This document shows positions 24,954-32,853 of a DNA stretch of 64,000 bases, in pieces. The notes below the pieces were generated by a model that ran no database searches, was not told where the DNA came from, and was given only the letters and a program-made list of their open reading frames with translations. The first letter of the stretch is position 1, and every line of letters begins with the position of its first letter. The stretch is from assembly GCA_963931575.1 (NCBI GenBank), contig OZ007029.1, forward strand, positions 124,001 to 188,000, written 5' to 3'. A program made the translations under genes and the position numbers. The stretch is from Gastranaerophilus sp944325835 (GTDB lineage Bacteria > Cyanobacteriota > Vampirovibrionia > Gastranaerophilales > Gastranaerophilaceae).

Positions 24954-26042
24954 ATGGTAAAAAGCGCTTATATTCATATTCCTTTTTGTAAAAGTAAGTG
25001 TCATTATTGTTCGTTTGTTTCGTTTCCGGTATTGGAGCGAAAAGGGGCTTATATTAATGCTTTGAAAAATCAGATTAAATCGGAATATGGCGGGGAAGCC
25101 TTGGAAACACTTTATTTTGGCGGTGGAACCCCTTCGCTTTTGTCTGTTAAAGAGCTTGAGGGAATTTTGAAATTATTTACTATTAAGGACGGGCTGGAAG
25201 TGACGCTGGAATTGAACCCTGAAACTGTTGGAGCGGAATACTTCCAATCCCTTGCTAGAACTCCTGTAAACCGTTTGAGTATCGGGGTGCAGAGTTTTGA
25301 TGATGAAATTTTAAGGCGTATCGGGCGCAGGCATAAAAGTTCCGATGTATTCAGGGTTGTAGAAGAGGCGCGCTGTGCAGGATTTAATAATATAAGTCTG
25401 GATTTTATTTACGGGCTTCCAAATCAGACGGAGGAAAGTTTTATTTCCGATTTAAAGTGTGCAGCGTCACTCGGGGTTGAACATATTTCGCTTTACGGGT
25501 TAAAAATAGAGGAAGGCTGTTTCTTCTATTCTCAAGTGCCCAAGAATATTGCGGATGAAGAGATGCAGGCGCAAATGTATCTGAGTGCAATTGACGCTCT
25601 GAAAGAGCGTGGTTTTGAACACTACGAGATAAGTAATTTTGCACATGGTGGCAAATTTTCGCGTCACAATAACAATTACTGGAAAAATCAGGAATATTAC
25701 GGCTTCGGGCTTGCTGCGCACGGATATGTAAACGGTGTGCGGTATTCTAACCCTATTAACCTTGATGATTATCTGGAAAATCCTCTGCGTAAAGATTTCA
25801 GTCGGCAACTTGATGAACAGGAAAAGTTAGAGGAAGAAATTTTTCTGGGGCTGCGTTTAAAATCAGGCATTAATGTTGATTTTATAAATGCAAAGTTTAA
25901 TATTGACTTCGCGAAAAAATATAAAGAAGTTTTAAGTAAATATATGTTAACCGGACATATTGAATGTAAAAATAGTGTCTATAGTCTTACGCAATCGGGG
26001 ATTTTGGTTAGTAATACTATTTTGTCAGAATTTCTTGAGTAA
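24954..26042 (+). CDS. hemW: HemW-like radical SAM protein (haem chaperone)
   Basis: A 362-residue cytosolic radical SAM protein. IHIPFCKSKCHYCSF holds the CxxxCxxC cluster motif in the HemW form, followed by YFGGGTPSLL (SAM/GGE-like), LNPETV, RLSIGVQSFDDE and GLPNQTEES. The C-terminal HemW domain is present (HYEISNFAHGGKFSRHNNNYW). Family members insert haem into respiratory proteins and are often misannotated as oxygen-independent coproporphyrinogen oxidase. The HNNNYW motif and length favour HemW. It appears to be transcribed without a leader. Confidence 0.9.
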   Translation: MVKSAYIHIPFCKSKCHYCSFVSFPVLERKGAYINALKNQIKSEYGGEALETLYFGGGTPSLLSVKELEGILKLFTIKDGLEVTLELNPETVGAEYFQSLARTPVNRLSIGVQSFDDEILRRIGRRHKSSDVFRVVEEARCAGFNNISLDFIYGLPNQTEESFISDLKCAASLGVEHISLYGLKIEEGCFFYSQVPKNIADEEMQAQMYLSAIDALKERGFEHYEISNFAHGGKFSRHNNNYWKNQEYYGFGLAAHGYVNGVRYSNPINLDDYLENPLRKDFSRQLDEQEKLEEEIFLGLRLKSGINVDFINAKFNIDFAKKYKEVLSKYMLTGHIECKNSVYSLTQSGILVSNTILSEFLE

Positions 26043-26120
26043 TTTATCTTTACAAAATTTTCAAAATATTTTATACTAGCATTGGTTATTGTACGTGTTA
26101 ATTAAAAAGAAAAAGATTGA

Positions 26121-27302
26121 ATGATAAATAATAATTTTGTTGGTTACATAAAAAATTTTTTGAATGTCCTAGAAAGACTCGCGATAAGGAACGTGAGCGA
26201 GTCTTTTGAGTGGCGTATTAGACAGCGTAGTCGCGGGTTGACCTGCGTTACCCCGCCTGACAAATCAAAGATTAGAAACGGCGGTGATATTATGCTCGCC
26301 TGCTCCCCTCGTTCCCACGAGGTGACACTGCGAGCATCGGCTTACGCTTTGAGCAGGGCAAGCAGGCGACGGAGAACTGCTTTATTAAAAAAAGTAAAGG
26401 CGTTTACTCTGGTTGAGGTTGTAATAGCGCTTACTATCATCGGCGTTGTTACAGTGTTAACGCTGCCGACTTTGCAGGCAAACGTTGAAGATCTTATTTT
26501 CAAGGTCAGAAAAAAAGTTCTGCTAACCCGTGTTTCGCAGGCGTTGCCGCTGCTGGATACTTTGCGGGATTTTCATTCGGCAGAAGATTTTCTGGATCAG
26601 TATCGTGATCTTGTAAAAGTTCATATGGTTTGTGCCGGTGATAAATTCTTCGGGTGTGGTTTGCCGCAAACGATTACCGCTACTGACGGTACTATCTTCA
26701 GAATGCCTAAATCATGGGGTGAATTAAACCCTAAACTTGTTGATATGTTTTATGAGGATGCCGAAACCGGAAGTGTTTATTCATACCATCAGGACGATTT
26801 TGATAGTGTAGCATTTTTTACCGATAACGGTGAAAGCATAAATCTTTTCTTCAACCCTGTTTGTTCAGTGTTTGAACAGAAAGACTTCCCGAATTATTTT
26901 TCGGCGTCCTCTGTATGTATAAATATGATTTATGATTTGAACGGTATTAAGGCTCCGAATACTGTTGGTAAAGATATTGGTTTTATTACGGTTTTCAAAC
27001 CTGTTGACAGTATTGTTGTCGGGCCGAATCCGTATTATGAAGATATTCCGTCAAAAACCCAGTCTGAGGCGGCAGGTAAAGCATGTTCGCTGCAAAGCGG
27101 AAAACTGCGGGCGCCTACTGATTATGAACTTGCGGCAATGTTTGTTAATACAAGACTGCTCGGGCTGCATGAAGGCTATTATTGGTCATCTTCGCTATAT
27201 TCGGCTGATTACGCCTGGTATTTATGGGGAACTACAGGTTTAATTCTGCGTGAACCGCTCGATAGATCTACCGAGATGGATCTACGCTGCGTTAATCGTT
27301 AA
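26121..27302 (+). CDS. Type IV pilin-like protein with element F in its leader
   Basis: The frame from 26121 gives 393 residues, but residues 16-88 are encoded by element F. The true protein begins near KKVKAFTLVEVVIALTIIG, a class of prepilin start common in this lineage: prepilin peptidase would cut before the Phe and methylate it, and the hydrophobic helix anchors assembly. The C-terminal 150 residues end in APTDYELAAMF, GYYWSSSLYSADYAWYLW and DLRCVN, a FISUMP-like fold. Possible starts are the ATG at 26121, before the element, or ATG 26292 inside it. Either gives a leader far longer than normal, which may block processing. No other pilus gene is near. Confidence 0.7.
   Translation: MINNNFVGYIKNFLNVLERLAIRNVSESFEWRIRQRSRGLTCVTPPDKSKIRNGGDIMLACSPRSHEVTLRASAYALSRASRRRRTALLKKVKAFTLVEVVIALTIIGVVTVLTLPTLQANVEDLIFKVRKKVLLTRVSQALPLLDTLRDFHSAEDFLDQYRDLVKVHMVCAGDKFFGCGLPQTITATDGTIFRMPKSWGELNPKLVDMFYEDAETGSVYSYHQDDFDSVAFFTDNGESINLFFNPVCSVFEQKDFPNYFSASSVCINMIYDLNGIKAPNTVGKDIGFITVFKPVDSIVVGPNPYYEDIPSKTQSEAAGKACSLQSGKLRAPTDYELAAMFVNTRLLGLHEGYYWSSSLYSADYAWYLWGTTGLILREPLDRSTEMDLRCVNR
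26165..26383 (+). repeat. Modular palindromic element, copy F (219 bp)
   Basis: Starts TGTCCTAGAAAG (one change from consensus) and ends GGAGAACTGCTTT. It has stem 1 AAAGACTCGC/GCGAGTCTTT in core form, no nested hairpin module, then the long conserved segment of copies E, H and I. It is inserted in frame between an upstream start codon and the pilin-like sequence, with no stop codon in that frame. Confidence 0.92.
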
Positions 27303-27334
27303 TACTAAAATTTATTTAAAAAGAGAGGTGCTCT

Positions 27335-28732
27335 ATGTTAGTTCAATCAATTGATAATTTTACAAGGGTTAACCCTGATGCTCTGGTCGTAAGCCTTTTT
27401 GAAGGAGAATCCTCACATATTGATTTCGTAAAAATACATGTTGTAGAAACAAAAGATTTTGAAGGACAATATAATACAACATATTTACTCCCGACTCTGG
27501 GACAGTTTCCGGCACCGAAAATTCTGGTTCTCGGCTGCGGTAAAAGAGCTGAATTTAACCAGAACAAGGCAAGAATTCTTATCGCAAAAGCCGTAAAAAC
27601 ACTTGCGGCCTTGAAATTAAGACGTATAGCATTTGACGTTGATTTTGGCTTTGACTATGGTAAATCCGGTACAATAGGCGCATATATCGGCAATTACTCT
27701 TTTGACAAGTATAAAAATAAAAAATCTGAACGTGTTGATGAAGTATATTTTACGAAAGTTCGTCCGTCAGAAATTGAAGAAGGCGAATTGATTGCACAGG
27801 CAATGGATTTTGCAAGAGATCTTTCAAATGAACCTGCGGCGTATGCAACACCGCAAAAACTCGCAGATATAGCACAGGGGCTTGAAGGTGTTGAAACAAG
27901 GGTTTATGATGAAGCTCAAATCCGCGAAATGAAGATGGGGGCTTACCTCGCGGTTGCGCAGGGAAGTATTAATCCGCCGAAATTCATTCACATGAAATAT
28001 TCTGTTGAAAACCCTAAAAAACGTATTGCAATTATCGGTAAAGGTATCTGTTTTGACAGCGGGGGGCTTGATATTAAACCGCCTGCATCTATGCTTACAA
28101 TGAAAGATGATATGTCCGGTGCGGCCTGTGTTTTAAGTATTATGAGCGTTTTAAGCCGTATTCATCCTCAGGTGGAAGTCCACGGTATTATTGCGGCGTG
28201 TGAAAATATGCCGGGCGGAAAGGCTTATAAACCGGGTGATATTTTGACCGCGAAAAACGGTAAGACAATTGAAGTCGATAATACAGATGCCGAAGGTCGC
28301 TTAACTCTTGCCGATGCTCTTTGTTACGTCTCTGAACTCGGCGTTGATGAGGTTATTGACATTGCAACACTCACAGGTGCCTGCTCTGTTGCTTTCGGTG
28401 CAGTATGCGCCGGAATTTTAGGCAACAATGATGAACTCGTCAAAAACGTCAAAGACGCTGCGTTTGAACTCGGTGAAAAATACTGGGAACTCCCGACCTA
28501 CGAAGAATACGCAAACGGTCTGAAATCAGAAGTCGCTGATATGCGCAATACCGGCGGCCGTTCGGGCGGTGCTTCCTCTGCAGGTTTATTCCTGAAAGAA
28601 TTCGTAAGCAACGTAAAATGGGCGCATATTGATATTGCGGGCGTTGCGTTCCTTGATTCCCCGTTGAACGAGTTTGGCAAAGGCTCAACCGGCGCAGGCG
28701 TCAGGGCTTTGTTAAATTATATTTGCAAATAA
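27335..28732 (+). CDS. pepA: Leucyl aminopeptidase (M17)
   Basis: A 465-residue cytosolic zinc/manganese aminopeptidase. The C-terminal catalytic domain shows KGICFDSGGLDIKPPASM (Lys and Asp ligands), DDMSGAA, VDNTDAEGRLTLADAL (Asp and Glu ligands plus Arg) and TLTGACSVAFG, all diagnostic of PepA. The N-terminal 160 residues are the variable M17 N-domain. Such enzymes form hexamers and trim N-terminal residues from peptides, some also bind DNA. AGAGAGGTG precedes the start. Its end overlaps the convergent PLP-enzyme-like gene by 21 bases. Confidence 0.94.
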   Translation: MLVQSIDNFTRVNPDALVVSLFEGESSHIDFVKIHVVETKDFEGQYNTTYLLPTLGQFPAPKILVLGCGKRAEFNQNKARILIAKAVKTLAALKLRRIAFDVDFGFDYGKSGTIGAYIGNYSFDKYKNKKSERVDEVYFTKVRPSEIEEGELIAQAMDFARDLSNEPAAYATPQKLADIAQGLEGVETRVYDEAQIREMKMGAYLAVAQGSINPPKFIHMKYSVENPKKRIAIIGKGICFDSGGLDIKPPASMLTMKDDMSGAACVLSIMSVLSRIHPQVEVHGIIAACENMPGGKAYKPGDILTAKNGKTIEVDNTDAEGRLTLADALCYVSELGVDEVIDIATLTGACSVAFGAVCAGILGNNDELVKNVKDAAFELGEKYWELPTYEEYANGLKSEVADMRNTGGRSGGASSAGLFLKEFVSNVKWAHIDIAGVAFLDSPLNEFGKGSTGAGVRALLNYICK

Positions 28733-29518
28733 TTTTGTTATGGCGGGTAATTTACCCGCCATTTCTAACGGAATTGGTATGATTTCTTTCATATAATCAT
28801 ATTTGATTAAAAAAACACCTGCTTCAACAAGTTTTTCCGCGACAGGCAGGGAAGTTTTTAGCGGGTAAACCATTGGCGCGTTTGTTTCAGTCGGGATGTT
28901 TAATTGATTAATTCCTTTAAAGAATTTATGAAGTTTGGCGAAATTTTCTTTGCGTCTTTCTTTTTCCTCTTTCTCGTTAATTTTAGAAAGCCGGAGCCGC
29001 GATTTATCGGAAATTAGTTTGATTTCGTCCGAGCGGTTAAACCTTAATTCGTTTTTAAGAAAGTTTTCATAGTCAAAATTAAAAGGGTCTGTTGAAAAAT
29101 TCTCGACTTCACTTTCTTTCGGAAAATTCATCTCCAAATTCATTTCCGTGAACAGTATTCCGCCGTCAGTGACGGGGAAGAATTTTCGTGCCGAATAAAT
29201 GGTTGCAATGCCGAGCGGTTCTGCAAAAAAGCTCTGTGTTGCGTCATAAATTAAATTCGGGTATTTTGTGGCAAGAAAGTTCGCAATATTGTCGCAAATC
29301 CCGAAATAATTTGGATAAAGAATGTAATCCGACGGTGAAAAATCCTGCGCGGGCATGAAATTATCATCTATATGATAAAATTTAAGCAGTACAGCTTCCC
29401 TGCGTGCGGCTTTAAAAACCACGCTGCAAAGTTCATACGGAACCCACAGTTCTTTAACATCTGCTTCCCGCAGGAAAATTCTCAGGCAGTTTCTGGCATT
29501 ATTCAGAGCGTATTTCAT
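28712..29518 (-). CDS. DegT/StrS-like PLP enzyme relative (short)
   Basis: 268 residues, about 100 shorter than usual DegT/DnrJ/EryC1/StrS aminotransferases. The sequence follows that fold: RNCLRIFLREADVKELWVPYELCSVVF at the start, LIYDATQSFF with the PLP-contacting Asp, and IYSARKFFPVTDGGIL with the Lys expected to form the Schiff base. The C-terminal domain is reduced. It may be a truncated or non-canonical aminotransferase. The substrate is not predictable. The downstream end overlaps pepA. Confidence 0.6.
   Translation of the reverse strand: MKYALNNARNCLRIFLREADVKELWVPYELCSVVFKAARREAVLLKFYHIDDNFMPAQDFSPSDYILYPNYFGICDNIANFLATKYPNLIYDATQSFFAEPLGIATIYSARKFFPVTDGGILFTEMNLEMNFPKESEVENFSTDPFNFDYENFLKNELRFNRSDEIKLISDKSRLRLSKINEKEEKERRKENFAKLHKFFKGINQLNIPTETNAPMVYPLKTSLPVAEKLVEAGVFLIKYDYMKEIIPIPLEMAGKLPAITKLFANII
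28741..28761. terminator. Perfect dyad between pepA and the convergent gene
   Basis: TGGCGGGTAA-T-TTACCCGCCA is a 10-bp perfect inverted repeat, 8 bases after the pepA stop and followed by ATTTCT. It falls inside the last codons of the convergent gene, so it could terminate pepA while being translated on the other strand. Confidence 0.5.
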
Positions 29519-29540
29519 AAGTGAGATATAAATAAATTAA

Positions 29541-29709
29541 AAGCCGTTGACGGGACTGTCTTGCGCGGCGGCGTTAAACGAGTCTTCGTGTTTGCCTTTC
29601 TGATTTTGCCAAACGGCAAACACTCCGCTCTCTGCCGCCTTGCGTTCGAACCCTACGGGTTCTCGTCCTATTAAAATCGTTACTTATAAAATAAGCCGTT
29701 GACGGGACT
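29541..29709 (-). repeat. Direct repeat of the tRNA-Thr 3' end flanking a structured segment
   Basis: AAGCCGTTGACGGGACT occurs at 29541-29557 and again at 29693-29709, where it is the 3' part of tRNA-Thr. The ~135 bp between contains dyads: GTGTTTGCC/GGCAAACAC and GCGGCGGC/GCCGCC. It also holds TTCGAACCCTACGGG, resembling a T-arm. A tRNA 3'-end duplication is what site-specific integration leaves, but no integrase is present. Confidence 0.65.
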
Positions 29710-29766
29710 CGAACCCGTGACCTGCTGATTACGAATCAGCTGCTCTACCACCTGAGCCACAACGGC
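29694..29766 (-). tRNA. tRNA-Thr (CGT)
   Basis: Acceptor GCCGTTG/CAACGGC, D arm GCTCAGGTGGTAGAGC, anticodon arm GCTGA-TTCGTAA-TCAGC reading CGT, T arm ACGGG-TTCGAGT-CCCGT. 73 nt. No encoded CCA. The intergenic region 29519-29833 otherwise holds the repeated tRNA 3' end described separately. Confidence 0.95.
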
Positions 29767-29839
29767 ATTAGCATGTTATGTGTAAATTTTAACATACATT
29801 CAATAGCTTTTTCAATAGGGTAAAAATAAATTTTTGCGT

Positions 29840-29845
29840 TATAAT
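29840..29845 (+). promoter_or_regulatory. -10 box of a probably leaderless gene
   Basis: TATAAT ends 6 bases before the ATG at 29852, so the expected start site is the A of the start codon. No ribosome binding site and no convincing -35 are visible. Confidence 0.5.
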
Positions 29846-29851
29846 GTCTTT

Positions 29852-30493
29852 ATGAACAGTAGCAGAATAATAGCGATTACGGATATACACGGCGAAAGCG
29901 GCAAGTTGAATGATTTAATAGCAAAATTAGATGTGAAGCCCCAAGATACAATTGTTTTTATGGGGGATTACATCGACCGCGGGCCGGATTCTAAGGGCGT
30001 TATTGATAAAATTATATCAATGTCTGATGTTTGTAATTGTATTTATCTAAAAGGCTCGCACGAATATGCGTATCTTGAAGCGCGTAAGGGCGATGAATAT
30101 TATGATTATCTTTTCTGGACTTACGGGGGAGTTCAGACCGCGCAAAGTTACGGAAGTTTCGAAAACATTTATAAAGTTCACGGAGAATTTTTAGACAGCC
30201 TGAAACCTTACTATATGACGGAAAAATATTTATTTATCCATGCGGGGATAAGGCCGGGAGTTCCGTTTGAGGTGCAGGACGAACACGATTTTTATTATAT
30301 CAGGCAGCAATTTATCAACAACAAACATAACTTGCCGCAGAAAATCATCTTCGGACATACAGAATTCAAGGAGCCGCTTGTGCAGCCTGATAAAATCTGT
30401 ATTGATACAGGCTGCGGGAAATTTCCGGACGCGCCGCTTACGGCGATTGTTTTGCCGGAGGAAAAGTTTGTTCAGTCGTACCGTTTATCTTAA
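29852..30493 (+). CDS. PPP-family metallophosphatase
   Basis: A 213-residue serine/threonine protein-phosphatase-like enzyme (calcineurin-like fold). AITDIHGESGKL has the first metal-binding Asp and His, VFMGDYIDRGPDSKG the GDxxDRG motif, LKGSHEYA replaces the usual GNHE (Asn to Ser, unusual because Asn ligates metal), FIHAGIRPG and FGHTEF supply the late His residues. It resembles bacterial PrpA-type and diadenosine-tetraphosphatase-like proteins. The frame is open from 29834, but the ATG at 29852 fits the family and the -10 position. It overlaps the convergent nitroreductase by 9 bases. Confidence 0.82.
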   Translation: MNSSRIIAITDIHGESGKLNDLIAKLDVKPQDTIVFMGDYIDRGPDSKGVIDKIISMSDVCNCIYLKGSHEYAYLEARKGDEYYDYLFWTYGGVQTAQSYGSFENIYKVHGEFLDSLKPYYMTEKYLFIHAGIRPGVPFEVQDEHDFYYIRQQFINNKHNLPQKIIFGHTEFKEPLVQPDKICIDTGCGKFPDAPLTAIVLPEEKFVQSYRLS

Positions 30494-31369
30494 ATTCCAG
30501 AAAAGCCGTTTAATTTTTTGTTTTAATCCGATTTTTTGTACAGCACCTTTCTTTACTATTGATATGCCAACGGGATCCGGTTGTGTTGAGCGTGCGTATT
30601 TTACATCCGCAGGGCCGAAAAGCATTACGTATGAGGCTTTGTAGTTTTCAGGGATTTCAAGTTTGTCGCACAGTTCAGGGAAAAAGAGCAGGCACGCTTC
30701 GGCAAATCCGCACCAGAGAGTTGCAACCCCGAGGCTTTGGGCGTAAAGCTCAAAGTAACTTAATGCGATAATCGGATCCACATTAGCGCAAGGTGCATCA
30801 ACCGGAGCACTTGCAACAACCATGTGCGGTGCGCCGCGAAAAATTACGTCCTCACCTTTAAGAAATGCATCTTTGTAGCGTGAAAACTTGTTCATAATAC
30901 CTCTGACAGGTGTTTTGCTTAACTGCTTTAAAAGTTCTGAGTTAACATAGCCGCGAAATTCGTTCATAACTTCAACATTATCAATAAACGAAAAATGCAG
31001 ACCGTGGTTGTTACAGCCGGTCGGAACCCAGTTTAACATATTTTTGAGCTTATCTAAGGTTGCGGCAGGAAGGTTTTCCGGCTTATAGTGCCTGAAACTT
31101 CTTCTGTTTTTGATTAGATTAAGGAGTTTTTCAGGATTTTGCTGGCGGTCAACAGGTTCGGAATTCTCCGGTTTTCGCCCGCGGATAGAAAGCGCGCCTG
31201 TCGGACATATTGCAAGGCAGTGCTGGCAGTTGATACATCTTTCCTCTGCATCAGGCGTTAAACGCGGAGTTTTATCCCCGTCAAATTCAATTATCCCGAC
31301 AAGACAATCCTTTACGCACTTGCCGCAGTGAACACATTTTTCCTTATCAATAGCAAATTCTAAACCCAT
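30485..31369 (-). CDS. Ferredoxin-nitroreductase fusion
   Basis: 294 residues. The first 60 hold two [4Fe-4S] motifs (CVHCGKCVKDC and CINCQHCLAICP); the rest is a nitroreductase (NfsA/FMN) fold with NRRSFRHYKPENL near the FMN phosphate contacts, NWVPTGCNNHGLHF and LGVATLWCGF. These cytosolic flavoproteins reduce nitro compounds or quinone-like acceptors using ferredoxin-domain electrons. Physiological substrate unknown. The start at 31369 (MGLEFAIDKEKC) follows AAAGGGG. The longer frame to 31450 reads into element G, whose 3' end lies 26 bases upstream. Confidence 0.87.
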   Translation of the reverse strand: MGLEFAIDKEKCVHCGKCVKDCLVGIIEFDGDKTPRLTPDAEERCINCQHCLAICPTGALSIRGRKPENSEPVDRQQNPEKLLNLIKNRRSFRHYKPENLPAATLDKLKNMLNWVPTGCNNHGLHFSFIDNVEVMNEFRGYVNSELLKQLSKTPVRGIMNKFSRYKDAFLKGEDVIFRGAPHMVVASAPVDAPCANVDPIIALSYFELYAQSLGVATLWCGFAEACLLFFPELCDKLEIPENYKASYVMLFGPADVKYARSTQPDPVGISIVKKGAVQKIGLKQKIKRLFWNLR

Positions 31370-31394
31370 AATTGACCCCTTTCTGTCTGAAAAT

Positions 31395-31625
31395 AAAGCA
31401 GTTCTCCGCCGCACCGCCTCGCGTCTTGCTCGACTCACGTTTAACGGCATTCAGGCAAAAGCGCGGTTTTGCCTTGGAATGCCTCAGTTCGCTCGCGCTG
31501 AACCGCGAGCCGCGCGTTTCCCTCTCGAAAAACAGTTCACTGGACTGTTTTTCTCGGCAGAGTGCTGTCTAATACGCCACTCAAAAGGCTCGCTCACGTT
31601 CCTTATCGCGAGCCTTTATCGGACA
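31395..31625 (-). repeat. Modular palindromic element, copy G (231 bp)
   Basis: Ends as in the family (TGTCCGATAAAG with one change; GGAGAACTGCTTT). Stem 1 is AAAGGCTCGC/GCGAGCCTTT, another compensated variant. It holds one nested hairpin module (AAAAACAGT/ACTGTTTTT) and a unique ~90-bp arm with GCGCGGTTTTGCC not seen in other copies. It lies just upstream of the nitroreductase start, element 3' end toward the gene. Confidence 0.88.
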
Positions 31626-31748
31626 TTATATAATAAAATACTTTTTATGTTAAGCTTATTTAAAATTTTTCTCCTGCGGTGTTGAAAAATTTTTTCCTTT
31701 AGTTTTATTATGAATGTAATAAGAATTAATAAAAATAAGGAGTATTTT

Positions 31749-32408
31749 ATGCAGCCAGTAACGCTTATGCAGCCGGACAGAAATTTAAATATTAAGCCAA
31801 ATCCGCTTACAACTTTTACACCGCAGCGGGTAGTTCCGCGGATTATGCCGGGGGCGTATGTCGACCCGCAGGCCTCTGTTATTGGAAACGCTATTATTGA
31901 AAAAAACGTAAATGTTGCACCGACGGCGGTTATCAGAGCGGATGAAGGCTCGCCGATTTACGTTGGTGAAAATTCAAATATTCAAGACGGCGTTGTCCTC
32001 CACGGGCTTAAGGATAAGTTCAAAGAACATAATGGCGCGAAATATTCCGTATATGTAGGTAAAAACACGAGCGTTGCGCATCAGGCACAAATCCACGGGC
32101 CTGCAAAAGTCGGTGATAATGTTTTTGTCGGGATGCAGTCTTTTGTTTATAAATCAGAAGTCGGCGATAATGTTGTAATCGAGCCGGCTGCTAAAGTTAT
32201 CGGCGTTAAAGTCGCATCTAACAGATACGTTCCGGCCGGAGAGGTAATCAAAACCCAGCAGCAGGCTGACGCTCTCCCTGAAATTACTAAAGATTACGCA
32301 AACAAAAACCTGAATAAAGAAGTCGTTGAGGTTAATAATGAACTTGCAAACGGTTATAATTCACCTGTAATGGCCTACCCGCCAAACTATTACCTTATGA
32401 ATGTATAA
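31749..32408 (+). CDS. Gamma-carbonic-anhydrase / CcmM N-domain-like protein
   Basis: 219 residues. A left-handed beta-helix of hexapeptide repeats: YVDPQASVIGNAIIEKNV, NIQDGVVLHGL, then VYVGKNTSVAHQAQIHG and VGDNVFVGMQSFVYKSEVG. The three zinc-ligand His positions of gamma carbonic anhydrases are present (VLHG, VAHQ, QIHG). The order and spacing match the N-domain of cyanobacterial CcmM/CamH more than generic YrdA. It may hydrate CO2 as a trimer, though activity is unproven. There is no carboxysome gene or RuBisCO-like repeat here. AAGGAG precedes the ATG. The first 35 residues (MQPVTLMQPDRN onward) are an added head. Confidence 0.8.
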   Translation: MQPVTLMQPDRNLNIKPNPLTTFTPQRVVPRIMPGAYVDPQASVIGNAIIEKNVNVAPTAVIRADEGSPIYVGENSNIQDGVVLHGLKDKFKEHNGAKYSVYVGKNTSVAHQAQIHGPAKVGDNVFVGMQSFVYKSEVGDNVVIEPAAKVIGVKVASNRYVPAGEVIKTQQQADALPEITKDYANKNLNKEVVEVNNELANGYNSPVMAYPPNYYLMNV

Positions 32409-32414
32409 ATATAA

Positions 32415-32764
32415 AAAGCAGTTCTTCGTCGCCTGCTTGCCCTGCTCAAAGCGTAAGCCGATGCTCGCAGTGTCACCTCGTGGGAACGAGGGGAGCAGGC
32501 GAGCATAATATCACCGCCGTTTCTAATCTTTGATTTGTCAGGCGGGGTAACGCAGGTCAACCTGCTTACCTCTCACAAACGATACTCAATCGTTTGTTCG
32601 GCAGAGTGCTGTCTACCTCTCGCAAAACAATTCACTGGATTGTTTTGCTCGGCAGAGTGCCACTCAAAAGACTCGGCATTGAGTGGTTTCTCCATTGTGT
32701 TTATATGCTTATGTTAGCGTTTGTTGCAAATATGACTACGGCTCAGCCGAGTCTTTCTCGGGCA
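32415..32764 (-). repeat. Modular palindromic element, copy H (350 bp, long form)
   Basis: Starts TGCCCGAGAAAG directly after the tRNA-Leu 3' end and its T6 run. Stem 1 is GACTCGG/CCGAGTC with a distinct long loop (GGCTGAGCCGTAGTCATATT onward). Two nested hairpin modules and the long conserved segment of E, F and I follow, with an altered end GAAGAACTGCTTT. It runs on to the end of the convergent CcmM-like gene. Confidence 0.9.
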
Positions 32765-32771
32765 TAAAAAA

Positions 32772-32853
32772 TGTCCGGGAAGGGGTTTGAACCCTCAAGG
32801 ATCTCTCCACACGAACCTGAATCGTGCGCGTCTACCAATTCCGCCACCCAGAC
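32772..32853 (-). tRNA. tRNA-Leu (CAG)
   Basis: Class II tRNA, 82 nt. Acceptor GTCTGGG/CCCGGAC with A discriminator at 32772, D arm TGGCGGAATTGGTAGACGCG, anticodon arm CACGA-TTCAGGT-TCGTG reading CAG, a variable arm (TGGAGAGATCCTT) and T arm GAGGG-TTCAAAC-CCCTT. Its upstream side carries the tandem array described separately. Confidence 0.95.

Noticed and set aside
29519..29693. Second, degenerate tRNA gene
   Set aside because: It contains a copy of the tRNA-Thr 3' end and a T-arm-like piece, but no anticodon arm or acceptor pairing.
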